From Gerris lacustris (Eukaryota; Arthropoda; Insecta; Hemiptera; Gerridae): a DNA stretch of 64,000 nt. Where the stretch lies: positions 30,269,105-30,333,104 of the forward strand of contig OX578278.1 in assembly GCA_951217055.1 (NCBI GenBank), given 5' to 3'. Under the pieces are notes generated by a model. That model saw only the letters and a list, made by a program, of their open reading frames with translations. It had not been told where the DNA came from and made no database searches. Numbering within the stretch: the first letter of the stretch is position 1; each line of letters opens with the position of its first letter. Shown here one piece after another: positions 17,031 through 29,397 of this stretch. The position numbers and the translations under genes were made by a program.

Positions 17031-20000
17031 GGTTTGGTACTTCTAATGAAATAACTGGCTACTGGCGCTAGAGGTGTGAGGTTTGTACTAGATACTGTGT
17101 AGGTTACATGCTGCCTCAGTGAACTTAAGTTTCGACTTGGTTATGTTTATGTTTCTCGTCTCTCCAATTCAAATCCTAACATAATAAAATATAAATAAAT
17201 TTATTAGTATATACATTAAAGAAGTTCATTTGAATTTATAAAGAGATGTCGACTACCTATTTATATAGAAATTTTCATTTAATCGGTTCTCTCGTGTGGG
17301 CGGCTTATGACTTGTGAATTGAAAATGGTGTTTTTCCAAGGATCGGAAGAATAAATCTTTTATTCGCAAATTCCTTTGATTAAGTTTTTCCCGAATACTG
17401 TCGGCTTTTGATTAAAAGGCTTTATTAAGGGTTGTGAAGCGGCGGCGTGGGGTGGTACGGTGGAGACGGCGGGACTGTGGAGGCGCTGGAATGAGTTTGT
17501 CAGTTAATTAGAAGAGTTTAGGCGTTTGATTACAATTGGGGCAGGTACAGGAGGAAAATCGAAGCTTTTTCGAAACTGTCAATTGAGTTTAACTCGCATC
17601 ATACGTCCTCTGTGTTTTCCGAGGTCACAAATCGACAAAAAGGAAATAATAAAAAAATATTTTCTTAGAGAAAAACATTTCCCTCGTGACAGGACTAATT
17701 ACAGAGTGAAATTTATTTTTCCCTTTCAAACATCTTAATAATAAATATGCTTTCAATGACGTGTGCCGTCATATTGATGCTGAGTGATGTCAAACTGTTG
17801 CAGCAGGTAAATCAGGTTACCGTCGAACTCGTTTCTTGTCTTTTATTATTTTGTTCAGGTTTTTTTTCCTTTGTGCTCGAAAATTTAACACGGAAATTCC
17901 ACTCGCCTTTAAAAGCTTTGCCCGAGAGCAAATCGAGTTTACTCCGTGTCGTACTTTCCGCCCAAGTCTTGGGCTCGACAGGAGAACAGCGTGTAACACA
18001 TGTTGTATTATAAAATGTTTTGTAAGGGGGGGGGGGGGGGGGGGGAGCTCACTTCTCCTTTCCCCTTTACTTTAGTTCTAAAGGGAAAGGAGCCGATAAA
18101 TCAAAGGGAATGGTGTTGGACCCCCAAGCCGAAATACGGCCGCGTTAGGACAAATACAAGTTTAAAGGTTCCCTCCAATTCAGGCTTTACCATTGTTTTT
18201 GCATTAGAAGCGCCTTGTTTTCTTGCCGATTATTACCCAGTTCTCCTTCGTAATCCTCCCCCCCCCCCTCCGCTACAGCTCACTGTAATTAATAGCTAGA
18301 TGACATCTGTGAAACATTCCTCCCCCAGTAATATTCCCAAGTAACTAATCCGCCTGCAATTTCTCCAAATGTCTTTTCACCCTTCTTCCTTCGCATGAAC
18401 ATCACTCCAATATTCGCATTTGAATTAGAGCAAATTTTCGCGACCTCAATAAATTACAAAACCAAAAATATGTTTGCACACGAATAAACTGGGATTTACA
18501 GAATAAATTCACCCTTATATCTTAAGATTAAATCGATTATTTCTAATCATTTACAACGGCTTAAAGCTTTCAGGCATGCTTAGATTAGGAGATACAAACT
18601 TATTGTAGCATTGCTAAGAATTTGGAAAATAATGGAAAACAGAAGAAACTCTAAAGTACATCAATCGGTATCTTAAATCCTATTGAAACTAACCATTAGA
18701 CTATAAAAACATGGATTATTTACCTGTGTTTTATTTGCACCGCTTTCAATCTTAAACTTGGTTTTAGAAGAGAAGTTTCGCAAGGGGTTCTGATCATTCG
18801 GTAGACGAGAATCACCACTACAACATTCGATGTGCCCGAATTATTGCAGCAAGAGCGACATTTGAACTTAATTTCAATTCGGCACTCTCAAAATATATCT
18901 GCTCTTCTTGAATAAATATACATTAGTAGTATGTATTTTGCCAATTCTGGCTCAGGGGTATAGATTCGATAATTATTATTGCTATTGTATTGCGTGTTTA
19001 GTATAATACTTGTACTCCCTTCTTAAACACCTCTGATCGGCTTTTATTAGCCCTGGCCACCTCCGATGTGTTTTCGTGCTCTACGTACTTGTATATTATG
19101 CACACAAATAGAGAAATCAGATTCTCCTCGCTTTGAAATCAAGTTAGGATTACAAAATCCAATTTAAAAATATTTAATAGGAAGAAGGAAAGACGTCTTT
19201 CCACTTAAGGTAACTAATATTAGGATTTTATTTGCCGTAGAGAAAGATTTAATCACTCAGATGTTTATTTAATACTTGTTTCTTCTTGTCTGGTCGCATT
19301 AAGTATATGTATAAGTACATAATATTTCATTTACATTACTAACGAAGTATTAGGTTTTAGTATTAGACGGGTAAGACAATCCACTTGTTCGAACCTTGCA
19401 ATTATGCCTTATTTTACTAGCCCCTTGGTGGAGAATTTCAACCACTTTACATATCATACCACTGTAAAATGACCACTGAAAAGTATGGTGTGGCCATTAG
19501 TGAACTGTGTAAATCACAGCGTCAAAGCATGTTTTCATTCATATCCATAGACCTGCACTGCTCTTGACTCAATGATACCAATTACTGCATTGTTATTGAA
19601 TCCAGAGTATTTATTAACAGCACAATACAAAAATAAAATGGGAATTCTTATCTTGTTATGTCTTTTTACTTAAAGATTTTCATTAATTATAGGTGTGTAG
19701 ATTTTTTTATTTAAGTAATGTCACGTAGACAAAAAAAGCTCGTGAAACACAAGGAACAGTGGTATTTTTAGTCATTTTAACCCTAACTAACAAAGGCCCT
19801 ATAACAAAGGATTACTTTTATTGTAATTCCAGTCAAATGCATTTTTTTTAAAAAAAATTAGTTTCGCAAGATTATCTAGGTTATACAATTGACTAAAATT
19901 TCGAGTTACCCAATTAAATAATGTTTTAACTAATTTTCATGTTTTGTTACAATTAGAGTACTGCATAATTATGAACTTTTACCAAACTTTATCACAGTCA

Positions 20001-20144
20001 ATGCAGATACTGGCTCTGATCTATTAACGGTTATGGCTAAAACCAAAAATCCACTAGAATTTGCACATTTTTTCAAAGTCATGTCTACATCCAACTTAAA
20101 GTACTTATGTGCATGTGATAGGTGATGATTTATGTGTGTGTTAG
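17031..20144. other. no gene; 20-nt G run
   Basis: About 17400-17730 is GC-richer. G homopolymer (20 nt) at 18026-18045, with overlapping chance frames on both sides. C run near 18258. No exon signal recognised. Confidence 0.5.
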
Positions 20145-20262
20145 TTGGGCCAACCAAAACATTGCACATTATAGTAACAACCAAAACATTGAGTATTATA
20201 TTAACAACTAAAACATTGAGGATTGTAGTAACAACCAAAACATTGAACATTATTACTATAAT
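20145..20262 (+). repeat. 27-bp minisatellite, about 4 units
   Basis: CAACCAAAACATTG (or CAACTAAAACATTG) starts at 20151, 20178, 20205 and 20232, a strict 27-bp period. Because 27 is a multiple of three, both strands stay open across it and mimic a 9-residue protein repeat. The flanks do not support a real gene. Confidence 0.85.
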
Positions 20263-21690
20263 TAATTTACTAATACAAACAACCTCAATATTGAAGACGA
20301 TGGACCGAGTTAACAACACGAAATTGTAATGCTTTGAGGACATAGTTTTTAAATTTTGAAAATAAATTATTACAATAAACGATTTAGTACACAAAAATAA
20401 AATACTAACATGAGTTGGAAATCTGTGAATACGTTTGCTACATCAAGACTATTAATTTTTTTGGTTATTAAGTAGTTTATATTTTGTAATTTCATCTTGT
20501 AAGACAAATACTTGGGAATATACCCTGGCTTTTGAAAACCTTCATTATTTATGCATATTCATAGTGTAGGAATGCAACACGAATATAAGTACATTTATAC
20601 ATGGTATATAATAAATATGTACCCTGATTTACGGCAGTAAATTTTAATAATCATAATTTAAATGTTTAAATAGGAGGAAAAAGCACAGAAAACCAGAGAA
20701 TGGCCACGATAAATTAGGGGCCCTAGTAGAGGAGATTGTCGGTCTGGTTGCCGGGTAATTAAGAATAAAGGAGCGAACTGTTCTGCTCCGCTGGATAATT
20801 CACATGTTTAGAGACAAACAGTACCCAGTATAGACAGTTCTAAAATCCCCACACGAGTAGAAGAACTGAGAATACACTTTATCGACACGCTCTCCATCCA
20901 CAATTATTGAGGACAAAACACAGCGCCCGAACAAAACCCCGACGACGGAATTATTCCGGTTCCAAATCCTCGACACGAATAAGGGAGGAAAAGGCTGAAA
21001 CTTTTCTCCGAGAGGAACAATGAACCGGACCGGAGCTGGTAGTTAGCAGACAGATAAATAGAAGCGGAGAAGGAGTACCCCGGGGCAAGTGCTTTTGTGC
21101 CCCGTGCCTCGATTCACGCTTCCTACCCCCTGTATAGTAAATACTTGCGAACAACCGGTCACATGTTGGTAGAGTTATACAACACCCGACGACAACGACA
21201 AGATTTGCGGCACTTGTATAATGCTTGTCCGCACGAGTATTAAGCTCGCTCGCACTTTGTATAGAGCTCGCCCGCACTTAACTATCCACTACTTAAATTT
21301 TCTCCTCCTCGCTACCCACCTTTATTTACAAATTAAAAATGCACTTACAAAGTTGTATCCTATTCCTTAGAAACAAATAAACCGATGACGTATTTTTTTT
21401 AGCAATGATTCCGAACTCCTGATACCAATGTTTCTATTCATTAACATAAATCATAAACTAAAGTATAAAATTGCCAATGCAGACTTTAATACAGACAAAT
21501 GGTCCGTAGGTAATTGAACTAATCTGATGAATTCGTTAACCATTATCGGCCCAGCCATTTCATGATGGTGGCTTAGGTAATCTAGCAATTTAAACAAAAT
21601 AAATAATATATAAGTTTCAGGGAGTCCTTCTCTTTCATTTTAACATCCTCTTACATTTAATTCCCTATCCTATATGACGCATTTCTGTTA
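20263..21690. other. no gene; GC-richer stretch 20640-21260
   Basis: The 108-codon minus-strand frame at 20951-21277 lies in a GC-richer stretch and matches no family I know. AT-rich outside this. Confidence 0.45.
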
Positions 21691-22140
21691 AGAAAAATGT
21701 TCAACCCCTTGTTTTTGGGGCATCATTTTAGCGAATTTTCAAAGAAAATTACGCTATTGCAGCAATGGCTTCAAAATTTTTGTAATGGAAATTTTTGAAA
21801 CATTTTTCCATGGAAATCCGTTTTAGACCATTCTGAATCGATTCCTAAAATTTAACACTTTTTTTATGAATGTATGTATATATGTATATATGTATATGTA
21901 TGTATATATGTATATGTATGTATATATGTATATATGTATGTATATATGTATATGTATGTATATATGTATATATGTATGTATATATGTGTCACTCCAGACG
22001 ATATCTCCCCTTAGGATGCACTTAAAAATTTAAAACAAATTTTAAAATGTAAATAATATCAAAAGAAAGGATGAGTTCGTTGGCCAGAATTTTTGGAGTT
22101 CATTTAGGGGTCAAATTTTTACAATTTAGGGTCAAAAATA
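21691..22140 (+). mobile_element. possible microsatellite-centred element of the same general plan
   Basis: A (TATG)n/(TA)n tract at 21871-21988 is preceded by a T/A-rich conserved-looking block and followed by TGTCACTCCAGACGATATCTC and, further on, GATGAGTTCGTTGGCCAG. This repeats the block - short tandem repeat - block plan of families A and B, but I found no second copy in the window. Confidence 0.4.
21871..21988 (+). repeat. (TATG)n / (TA)n compound microsatellite
   Basis: Alternating TATATG and TATG units over about 118 bp with a higher-order pattern. Confidence 0.93.
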
Positions 22141-23831
22141 GCATAAAACCTTGTTTTTTTCTATTTTACCCCCCTTTTATATGAAAATATGATAAAAGTG
22201 TACGTAATAACAATTACTGTACTCTTAAAGAGCTTTCCAACGACATGCATCTTGAAGTACTTGTAATACTTTTTCTTGAAGAATCTTGTAAATACTTTTT
22301 TGTCTTGGGTACCTCGTATCCCTGTGTACCAAATTTTTTTTTCACCCATGCAAGTTCTAAACCAAAATTTGCCTATATTATCATAAGCCAATAATACGCA
22401 GATTTCTTTGAATTCGCTCATTAAGTCATGGTGCATGACTGGACTTTTTGTATTTTGGTTTGGGATTTGCCTATATTTTTTGTGTGTTCGGGTTTTTGCT
22501 CATAACATAACTGCAAAGTTTCAAATTTGTGTGTTGTGTACTTCAGGGGATACAGGTGCGTTTACGACTTCTAGGCCGACAGACAGACGAGGAGTATGGC
22601 CAGAATGACGCTGGTCCTGAATCAGGTTTAGACTGCGAATGTTGCTCATGGTATGTGACCTGGAGGAAAGCAGGTGATAGCCGCAGTGAAAGCAGTCGTT
22701 AACACCGAGTTGTCAAATGAATTTATGGCGTGCTTGTTTATGGCCACTGAGAGTTTTCATTTAAAATAAATACGTGAATAAATCGCTATTTGTGAAATTA
22801 ATAAGTTAAGGAAAATATGCGGAATAGCAACCCTTGTTTGGGCTGTTAAATGATATGGAACATTTCTTCCAATATTTTATAATAGAAGTAGAAGAAATTT
22901 AAGAAAACACCCTCGTGAAGCGGTTCTTTATTAATTATATTAATATTAACAAAATAAATCGTCACGAAGAAAAACAAACAAGAAGAAAGACAAGAAGAAT
23001 TTGTATAACGCAATGTGTGAAGTTCTCCTTGTAAAAAGTAATTTAGCCTCTCCAAGAACCGTCCCAAGGTTACGATATTCCGCATAGGACTTTCCCAGGT
23101 AAATTCCATTCTACCTGATGAAAGCAATTTGTTCTCGATAAAAAAAATGAATTAATATTATACATTTATTTTTAGGTATACGTGTACAAAAAAGGAGATT
23201 AATCTTCCTTTATTTCGAGCCTTGAAAATATTTAAAAAGTGTAGATTGAGGATCGTAGACTAGAAAATTGCAGTTTTACAGGCAGCTCTTCGTCTACGAG
23301 CCTGACAGTGATTAGTTGTGTCTAGTCAACAAGTCTCGGTCCCTTGGCCTTTATTCCTCCTCCGTCTTCTGTCACTTAACTAGAAACCTGTGAAGTAAAT
23401 GTTACAAATTAAATATTAAATATTATATGCAGGAAAACACCGCCTAAATAACCTCATTAGCTTTCTATTGTCTTTAGTGAAAAATCTTTTAATAAACCTA
23501 ACGCCAATGGCAGAGGGACCTTCCTTGTTTATCCTTTATCTTTTTTGATATTAATTCACAATTTTAACTCTCCAACGATATCGATAAATATAGCTTGAGC
23601 CCCCCCCCCCCCCCCCCACTAAACATATACGACTAACTATCTAAACCTTACTAACTTCATCTTAAACCAAATATTGGACAATTCATTTCATGTTTTTCAA
23701 AATTAATCTATGAGGAAAAACACCAGTGAAACATTTTTGTGGACTTTTCAGAAAAATGAAAAGGAACTTGTTAAAACTTTTATATTAAATATTATATAGT
23801 TACTAAAGTTTTAATCATAAACTAAAAAAAT
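22141..23831. other. no gene recognised; C run
   Basis: No coding support. C homopolymer (18 nt) at 23600-23617. Confidence 0.5.
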
Positions 23832-24545
23832 CGGGTACAGGGTACCTCGGAACTTTTCTTCACTTTAGAGGCCACTAAAGTGGCCTCTCCTGTTGCTTCG
23901 TAGCAGGAGGAAGCAGAACATGGATGGGTGACCGTTTTGTCTGAGTGAAAAAACATTAGTTTTAATCAATTTTATTTAATTATTTGAATTTAGGCGGTAT
24001 TTTGACAGATGTAAACAAAATTTCCGTACTATATAATAATAAATTATCTTTCAGTATTATTAACCGTCAAAGTTTCAAAATTCAAAAATTGATAACTTCT
24101 AAATGGCTGCCAATATCAAAATAAAATTTGGTGGGCTTGTTTGTCATACAGAGAGGTATCAAGAGAGGTATTTGTCGTACAGAGAGGTATTTGTGCCAAA
24201 TTTCAACTCGAACAGGACCTTTTCGATTTTTTAAGATTTTTTAAAATATTTGCTAACTCAGCAAACTGGGTTCAAGATGGCGGGAAAAGATGATTTTCCG
24301 GGCGGCACCACTACAGATAAGGACTGATTTTACTGCCAAGATTCAACTCTCTAGGTTAAATACCTTGGACGCTACGATGATAACATACACACATACATAC
24401 AGACGTCTTGCTGAAAACTCAGGAGGTCTTAAAAACACCCAAAACGGATAATTCTGTTGAAACCCCCCCAAAAAAAATGTTTGGGTGAAAACCATACTTT
24501 TCTTTATACCTTCGGAGAAAGTGAGGAAAAGTAAAAAAAAAAAAA
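23832..24545 (+). mobile_element. family C element, copy 1 (carries a 5S rRNA-like fragment)
   Basis: Starts at about CGGGTACAGGGTACCTCGGA. A hairpin follows (GAGGCCACT pairs with AGTGGCCTC), then a second one (CTCCTGTTGC-TTC-GTAGCAGGAG, paired through two G-U wobbles). Then comes TGGATGGGTGACCG (23921-23934), identical to the box C region of 5S rRNA. The body (CTGCCAATATCAAAAT, GTGGGCTTGTTTG, GCAAACTGGGTTCAAGATGG, CCGGGCGGCACCACTAC) matches 58921-59754 in reverse. It ends GTGAGGAAAAGT plus a run of A, complementary to ACTTTTCTTCACTT near the start. A 5S-like head and A tail suggest a SINE3-type or chimeric element; the inverted ends would also fit a MITE. No ORF. Confidence 0.75.
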
Positions 24546-24759
24546 CCCTAATTAATAATAAATAACACCTTCTTGGTATATGATAAACTTAAAACTAGGA
24601 ATATTTAAAACTGTAAAAAGTTAGGGAATATTCTATGTGCAAACTTTTAATAAACGTACATTAAATTATATAATTTATTAATTTTCATTTTTGGTAGAGT
24701 AGACTCGGATCCAATATTTTTTTATGCCAGTTTTAAAGACTCGAATAAATGTAAACTAT

Positions 24760-24895
24760 ATATATGTTTACAATATAGGTAGAGGATATATGTTTATTAT
24801 AAGTAGAGGATATATTTACATGTAAATAGAGGATATATGTTTATTATAAGTAGAGGATATATTTACATGTAAATAGAGGATATATGTTAACTATA
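24760..24895 (+). repeat. 23/24-bp tandem repeat with a 47-bp higher-order unit
   Basis: AGAGGATATAT begins at 24781, 24805, 24828, 24852 and 24875, alternating between a TTTATTATAAGT-type and a TTTACATGTAAAT-type spacer. Confidence 0.85.
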
Positions 24896-27408
24896 ATAGG
24901 GAATTTTGAGTTAGAATGTGGATTGGAAGGATTTTTATTTCGATAAGCGCGGTAAAGGTTGGTAATATCGTCCCAGTTACTTTAATATTTGGAGAAGCTG
25001 TTATCACTTTGGAATATTTATTGAATTCAATTGAAGGTTCTAATTCTTCCTTGTTATCTTTATACTTGAATTTTGTTTTTAATCTGAGCTTTTAGATTTC
25101 TGTCTGTTTGCATTTATGATGAAAGTTTACAAAGATATAGAGGTTGTTAGAAAAGTAATCTATTTAATTCACTCTTTCAAGTTTTTCAATGTCCATTTCT
25201 GAAAAAGTTTTTATTTATTTATACTCTAGAAACTATAAGATGCTTTTATAAAAAAAAAAAAAAAATTAACGTTCTATCTATTATCATATAAAATTGATTA
25301 AATAAATGTTTTTATAAAACAAGAACTTCTTTTGGAAAGTAATCAATTTATTTCTCCATTTTAAGTATATATATATATTTTTTTAATTTATTTATTTTTT
25401 ATTTTTTTTTTTAATATTAGTAGTTTGTAGAAATATCTTGTTTATAATTCATTTATATTTGGGGAGGGTGGCGAGAAGGGGTGGGAAGTATAAAAGTGTG
25501 TGTTTCAGTAAAGAGTAAAGCCTGTTCTTTAGTTGACAGTTTTAATTTCAACACTCAGTTTAAATGTAACAATAAGAGAAAATGCTGAAATTTTAATTGT
25601 AAAATTGTTTTTCAGTCTGTCTGTTATGAGTTATGAGCTAAGCACTCGTGAACTCTCGAGTGTCCCTGATATTTCCTTTTTACTTTCTCATGTAAAGAGG
25701 AATTTTTGAGCTCCATGGAGTCCAAAAAAAGGTTTTTAAAAAATGTATACTTGGCCGATTTTGACCAAATTTAATCATACATGTCAGAAAAATACTTTAA
25801 AGATTAAAATAAATTTATAAATAAAAGAAAATATGTTCTAACTTCAATCAAAAAAGAAAAGTCCATGGACAACTTAAAAATGAAATTTAAAAAAATATAG
25901 GGGGAGGGGGAGGGGGGATATTTCCTAAGCGCCACTCCGTTTCAGACGCTGGTCTGTAGGCTTTACTTGCATAAACTTACATTAAATTATTCCATGTCCT
26001 TAATTCTAAAGGCTTATCTGAGTTAAGTAAAGGAGTGCAGCCGTTGGTCTACTGGAGCTTCACTTAGAGGCAACGCACACGAATAACTGCACTTTTCACT
26101 ACTGACTTGACTGAATGACTTTGACTATAAAAACTGTCAGTTGGCGGTGATGCCAGAGCCTTCAGGCAGACTCTCCGACCAGGCAACAGGGCCCGAATGA
26201 CTGAGCAGTTGCACGTGTCACTCCACACAGTTCTTGAACTCCAACCTCCAGTTGACAAACGATGTCCACACCTGCCACTTAGAAATAAACGTGTTTATCT
26301 TTACAATCAAAAGAAAGAAAAAAAAATATAAAACAAAGAAATACAGAGCTTTAACTGATTTATATATAAAAAAATGGCACGTTAGGAAAGGAAAGAGTTA
26401 GGGAATACAAAACAACATAAGAAAACAAAAAGAGCTATAAATAAAAATACATATTAAAATTATCTTACAAAATAAGTTTATAATTTTGCCGTTTCAGAAC
26501 TTAGCCGACCACATAATATTCTTAAACCAAAATATTAACTTATACACAAAATTCAAAATTCTAGCTTGATGTTAGTCAGATACATTATTGCACGCTATCT
26601 CCTGGACTATATCGCTTTACAGTAATCCGAACTTGTAGTAGCTTCCTAACAATTACTTATTGGATGGAATGTGTTGACGGGTCAGATTACTGGACAAAGA
26701 CGGCTCTGAGACTCGAGTAGTTGAGAAGCCCCTAAATGATGGAGTGCTAGATTTCCGTTGACTGATGGCTTTTTAAAGTTTATTAGTATTTCCCTGGTGT
26801 TTATTTTTTTTTTTTTGAATTTTGTGGTTTTTTAGAGGATTTGATACCCCCCGCACTACGTGACGCTCATTTAATATGGAAATCTCATTTTCTCTTCCCC
26901 CGTCCTTACCTCGGCCCACTGAAATTGCCCCCAATTTATATTAACTGTTTTCCGAGGGTTTGAGGGCGTCAAGCTTAAGCATCCTTCGCGCCACTTTCTT
27001 TTTAGTCCTGCGAAAACCCCGATTTTCGCATCTCGCTCCTATAACTCTCCGACAGTCTAAGAAAAATCCTATAATAGAAAATCCTCGACCAATTTCCTTC
27101 CTCCTAATCTACCGAGTGCGAAAACGAAAAAAAGAAATACTACTTTCCTTTTTAGACGAGAACAGCCTTAAAACCGACTGTTTAAAAATAAAATGCAAAG
27201 GAAGCGGAAAGAAATTGACGAAGCCTTAAGACTCGATTTAGAAATTTCAAGAGATAGTAATTTTTATCTGAAAGAAAATCCACTTTACTCTCAAATCTAC
27301 AACCTTCTTGAAAATCTTATAAAAATTTAAATTGTATACAGTTTTGTAGGCAAAACAGAATACCCACTTTAAAACCAAATACCCCCAAGCAATATCGAGA
27401 AAATCATA

Positions 27409-27412
<4 letters not shown>
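24896..27412. other. no gene recognised
   Basis: AT-rich with a few GC-richer patches (about 26060-26260, 26880-27230). The sequence from 25670 resembles the ACTTTCTCAT..AAAGAG repeat seen at 10571 and 31686 and is followed by a CCGATTTTGACCAAATTT-type block, so it is probably another transposon remnant. No exon signal. Confidence 0.45.

Positions 27413-27464
<52 letters not shown>
27413..27464. repeat. (TA)n microsatellite abutting the Penelope-like element
   Basis: About 26 TA units. The downstream end of the Penelope-like element lies immediately to the right, consistent with insertion next to a TA tract. Confidence 0.93.
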
Positions 27465-27468
<4 letters not shown>

Positions 27469-27469
27469 C

Positions 27470-28032
27470 AAGACTCCTTCCTCAACTCAACTCAGGGAGA
27501 CGGTCAGGTGCAATAAAAACTCCACATTCACATCAAGCCAACGTTTCGGCAACTGTTTAATGTTGCCTTCATCAGGGCAAACTGTAACATACATAAAAAA
27601 TATGTGAGCATAAACAAGCAGACTACGAACAAGGTAATAAATAAGTGAAACACATAACCGGAACTAAATCAGAACTCACATGAAGATGAAGAACTAAGCA
27701 CAAATAATGTAATAAAGAGAAGGAAGCATATAACAAATTAAAGGGAACAAGGTGAAAAAGGAATTAAAAAACACTGTTAAAAAGTTCACGGCTCACAGAA
27801 AGTAAATAAATGTAAGAATGTGACAGCTGACGGTGGCGCTGTTGACGGCAGAACGGAGGAACTAAAAACCAAGTCTTCGCTAGCATGCAGTGCAACCTAG
27901 CGGCCAAGAGAAGTACTAGCAAGCTAAATCTAAGCACAAAGGAAAAAGGAAAATAGGAAAAAAAAAAAAAAAAAAAAAAAACAAGGGAAGTAAGCGGAAA
28001 AATACGGAGGTAAGGAAAGGAGGAACATAGAG
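27470..28032 (-). mobile_element. 3' non-coding region of the Penelope-like element
   Basis: Lies downstream (minus strand) of the PLE reading frame and reaches the (TA)n tract. It contains a hammerhead-like motif (27544-27575) and, at 27958-27981, a long poly-A on the plus strand (poly-T in element orientation). Penelope-like elements are known to carry hammerhead ribozyme sequences in their terminal repeats, so the motif supports the assignment. The exact 3' boundary and any target-site duplication are not resolved. Confidence 0.7.
27544..27575 (-). ncRNA. hammerhead-ribozyme-like motif of the PLE
   Basis: On the minus strand: CTGATGA (27575 to 27569), a perfect 6-bp stem II (GGCAAC at 27567-27562, GTTGCC at 27553-27548) with an 8-nt loop, then GAAA (27547-27544). 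These are the conserved core boxes CUGAUGA and GAAA in correct order and spacing. I could not fit a convincing stem III with a cleavage triplet in the following CGTTGGCTTG, so activity is doubtful; it may act only as a dimer or be degenerate. Confidence 0.6.
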
Positions 28033-29397
28033 CTAGGTATAAAGGGCCAAAAGGTGCTTGTATAGATCACTTATCCCTGCCACATCAGATCTGTAGTTCA
28101 TTGAGGCCGCATTATTGTGAACAAACAGCATCTCTAAAACTCGTCTCTTTTGAGTATTCTTTTCAGCCCGAACAATACGGACCTCATCAGGTTTTAATCT
28201 AGCTTTATGACGATTTTCCACACAGTGACAGGCGAGTGCGGTGACATTCCGTAACCCTCTGTCGATAGAATTTTTATGAGCATTTAGCCGCTCTCGGAGG
28301 TAGCGCGATGTTTCCCCGATGTAGACCTTATCACAGTCGCTACATTCTATCTGATAGATAACATTAGACCTCTTATTATTAGGGATGAGATCCTTAGTCT
28401 GTGTAAAGAGGCAGCCTACTTTATGGGGGGTATATTTAGCGAAGAGCTTATTAGGCGTGACCTGCCGAAGTACCCTCACTAAATGCCCAGTTACGCCTCC
28501 GATATAGGGGAGTTTAGCGAACCCATCTCCAAGAGGAGTCACCGGCGGCGCGGGGGGCGGCATACTATATTTTCTAATTAAGGAAGCGATCGTTCCGCAG
28601 GGGTAGCCATTTTTCCGCAACATCCTTCTGATGACATCTCTGGCCTCTCTATTGTACTCAACACTCGTAAGGTCTAGGACCCTCTTAACAAAATTGCTAG
28701 CCACGTTCAATTTAGTCGTCAAGGGGTGCTTGGAGGCAAAATGAAGTACTCTGCCCGAACTAGACGGTTTTTGATACCATTTAGTAGATAGATTACCCTC
28801 TTCATTCCTCAGAATAAGCATATCAAGGAAAGGAATGGTGTCATTAACAGGTAGCTCGATAGTAAAATTGATGCGGTTGTGGAAGGAGTTAAATACTTCC
28901 AGAGCCAGATCCACCATATCCTGTGGAAGCGAGAGGATCATGTCGTCAACATACAGTTTACAGAGCCGCACAGAGAAGTTCAGACGGCCTAATGATGTGG
29001 TGATAGCCCTCTCCATCACAAGGCTGGCGAGGTTGTTGGATAGAGGGCTGCCCATCGGGCAACCATATATTTGAGAAAACATCTGCCCCCGGTAGACGAA
29101 ATAGCGTGTTTCACAGGTGAATTCTAATATTTCGATAAAAAGGCCTAGGGGGATCTTGGTGTACTTACGAACCTCTCTCCAGCGCTCTCGAATAATAGTT
29201 ATAACCAAGTCTATGGGGACATTAGTGAAGAGGGAAGTGACGTCAAGAGACAAGAGAGTTTCACCCTGGGGAATAGTGGTGCTAAGAAGGGTCTCCCTCA
29301 CAGACGCCGAATTTATTACACTGTAATCACTACCAGCGATATTAGCGATGATACGGCTAAGAAATTTGGCTAGATTGTAAGATTGTACTAATACTAG
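28033..29397 (-). CDS. Penelope-like retroelement protein: reverse transcriptase plus GIY-YIG endonuclease, 5'-truncated
   Basis: Encodes the polymerase of a Penelope-like element, which copies element RNA at a nicked site and carries its own GIY-YIG nuclease. Numbering from the GTG at 29301: LLSLDVTSLFTNVP holds the motif A aspartate (D20), CPMGSPLSNN (81-90) is motif B, LYVDD (116-120) the catalytic motif C. The linker KWYQKPSSSGR (174-184) is typical of this family. VIYQIECSDCDKVYIGET (314-331) is the GIY-YIG core with a CxxC pair, and E390 in LEMLFV fits the nuclease acidic residue. The frame stays open upstream of 29301 (SYNLAKFLSRIIANIAGSDY), so GTG is not the true start. About 29397 marks the 5' truncation: the N-terminal fingers are missing and the LINE's target duplication begins there. 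No internal stop or frameshift, suggesting recent insertion. Confidence 0.93.
   Translation of the reverse strand, partial: LVLVQSYNLAKFLSRIIANIAGSDYSVINSASVRETLLSTTIPQGETLLSLDVTSLFTNVPIDLVITIIRERWREVRKYTKIPLGLFIEILEFTCETRYFVYRGQMFSQIYGCPMGSPLSNNLASLVMERAITTSLGRLNFSVRLCKLYVDDMILSLPQDMVDLALEVFNSFHNRINFTIELPVNDTIPFLDMLILRNEEGNLSTKWYQKPSSSGRVLHFASKHPLTTKLNVASNFVKRVLDLTSVEYNREARDVIRRMLRKNGYPCGTIASLIRKYSMPPPAPPVTPLGDGFAKLPYIGGVTGHLVRVLRQVTPNKLFAKYTPHKVGCLFTQTKDLIPNNKRSNVIYQIECSDCDKVYIGETSRYLRERLNAHKNSIDRGLRNVTALACHCVENRHKARLKPDEVRIVRAEKNTQKRRVLEMLFVHNNAASMNYRSDVAGISDLYKHLLALYT

Noticed and set aside
17747..18299. Several overlapping frames on both strands around a 20-nt G run
   Set aside because: They end or begin at the homopolymer, encode poly-Gly or poly-Pro, and show no homology.
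19969..20394. 141-codon minus-strand frame with a 9-residue repeat, and its plus-strand partner
   Set aside because: The repeat is a 27-bp minisatellite open on both strands. Flanking residues match no family.
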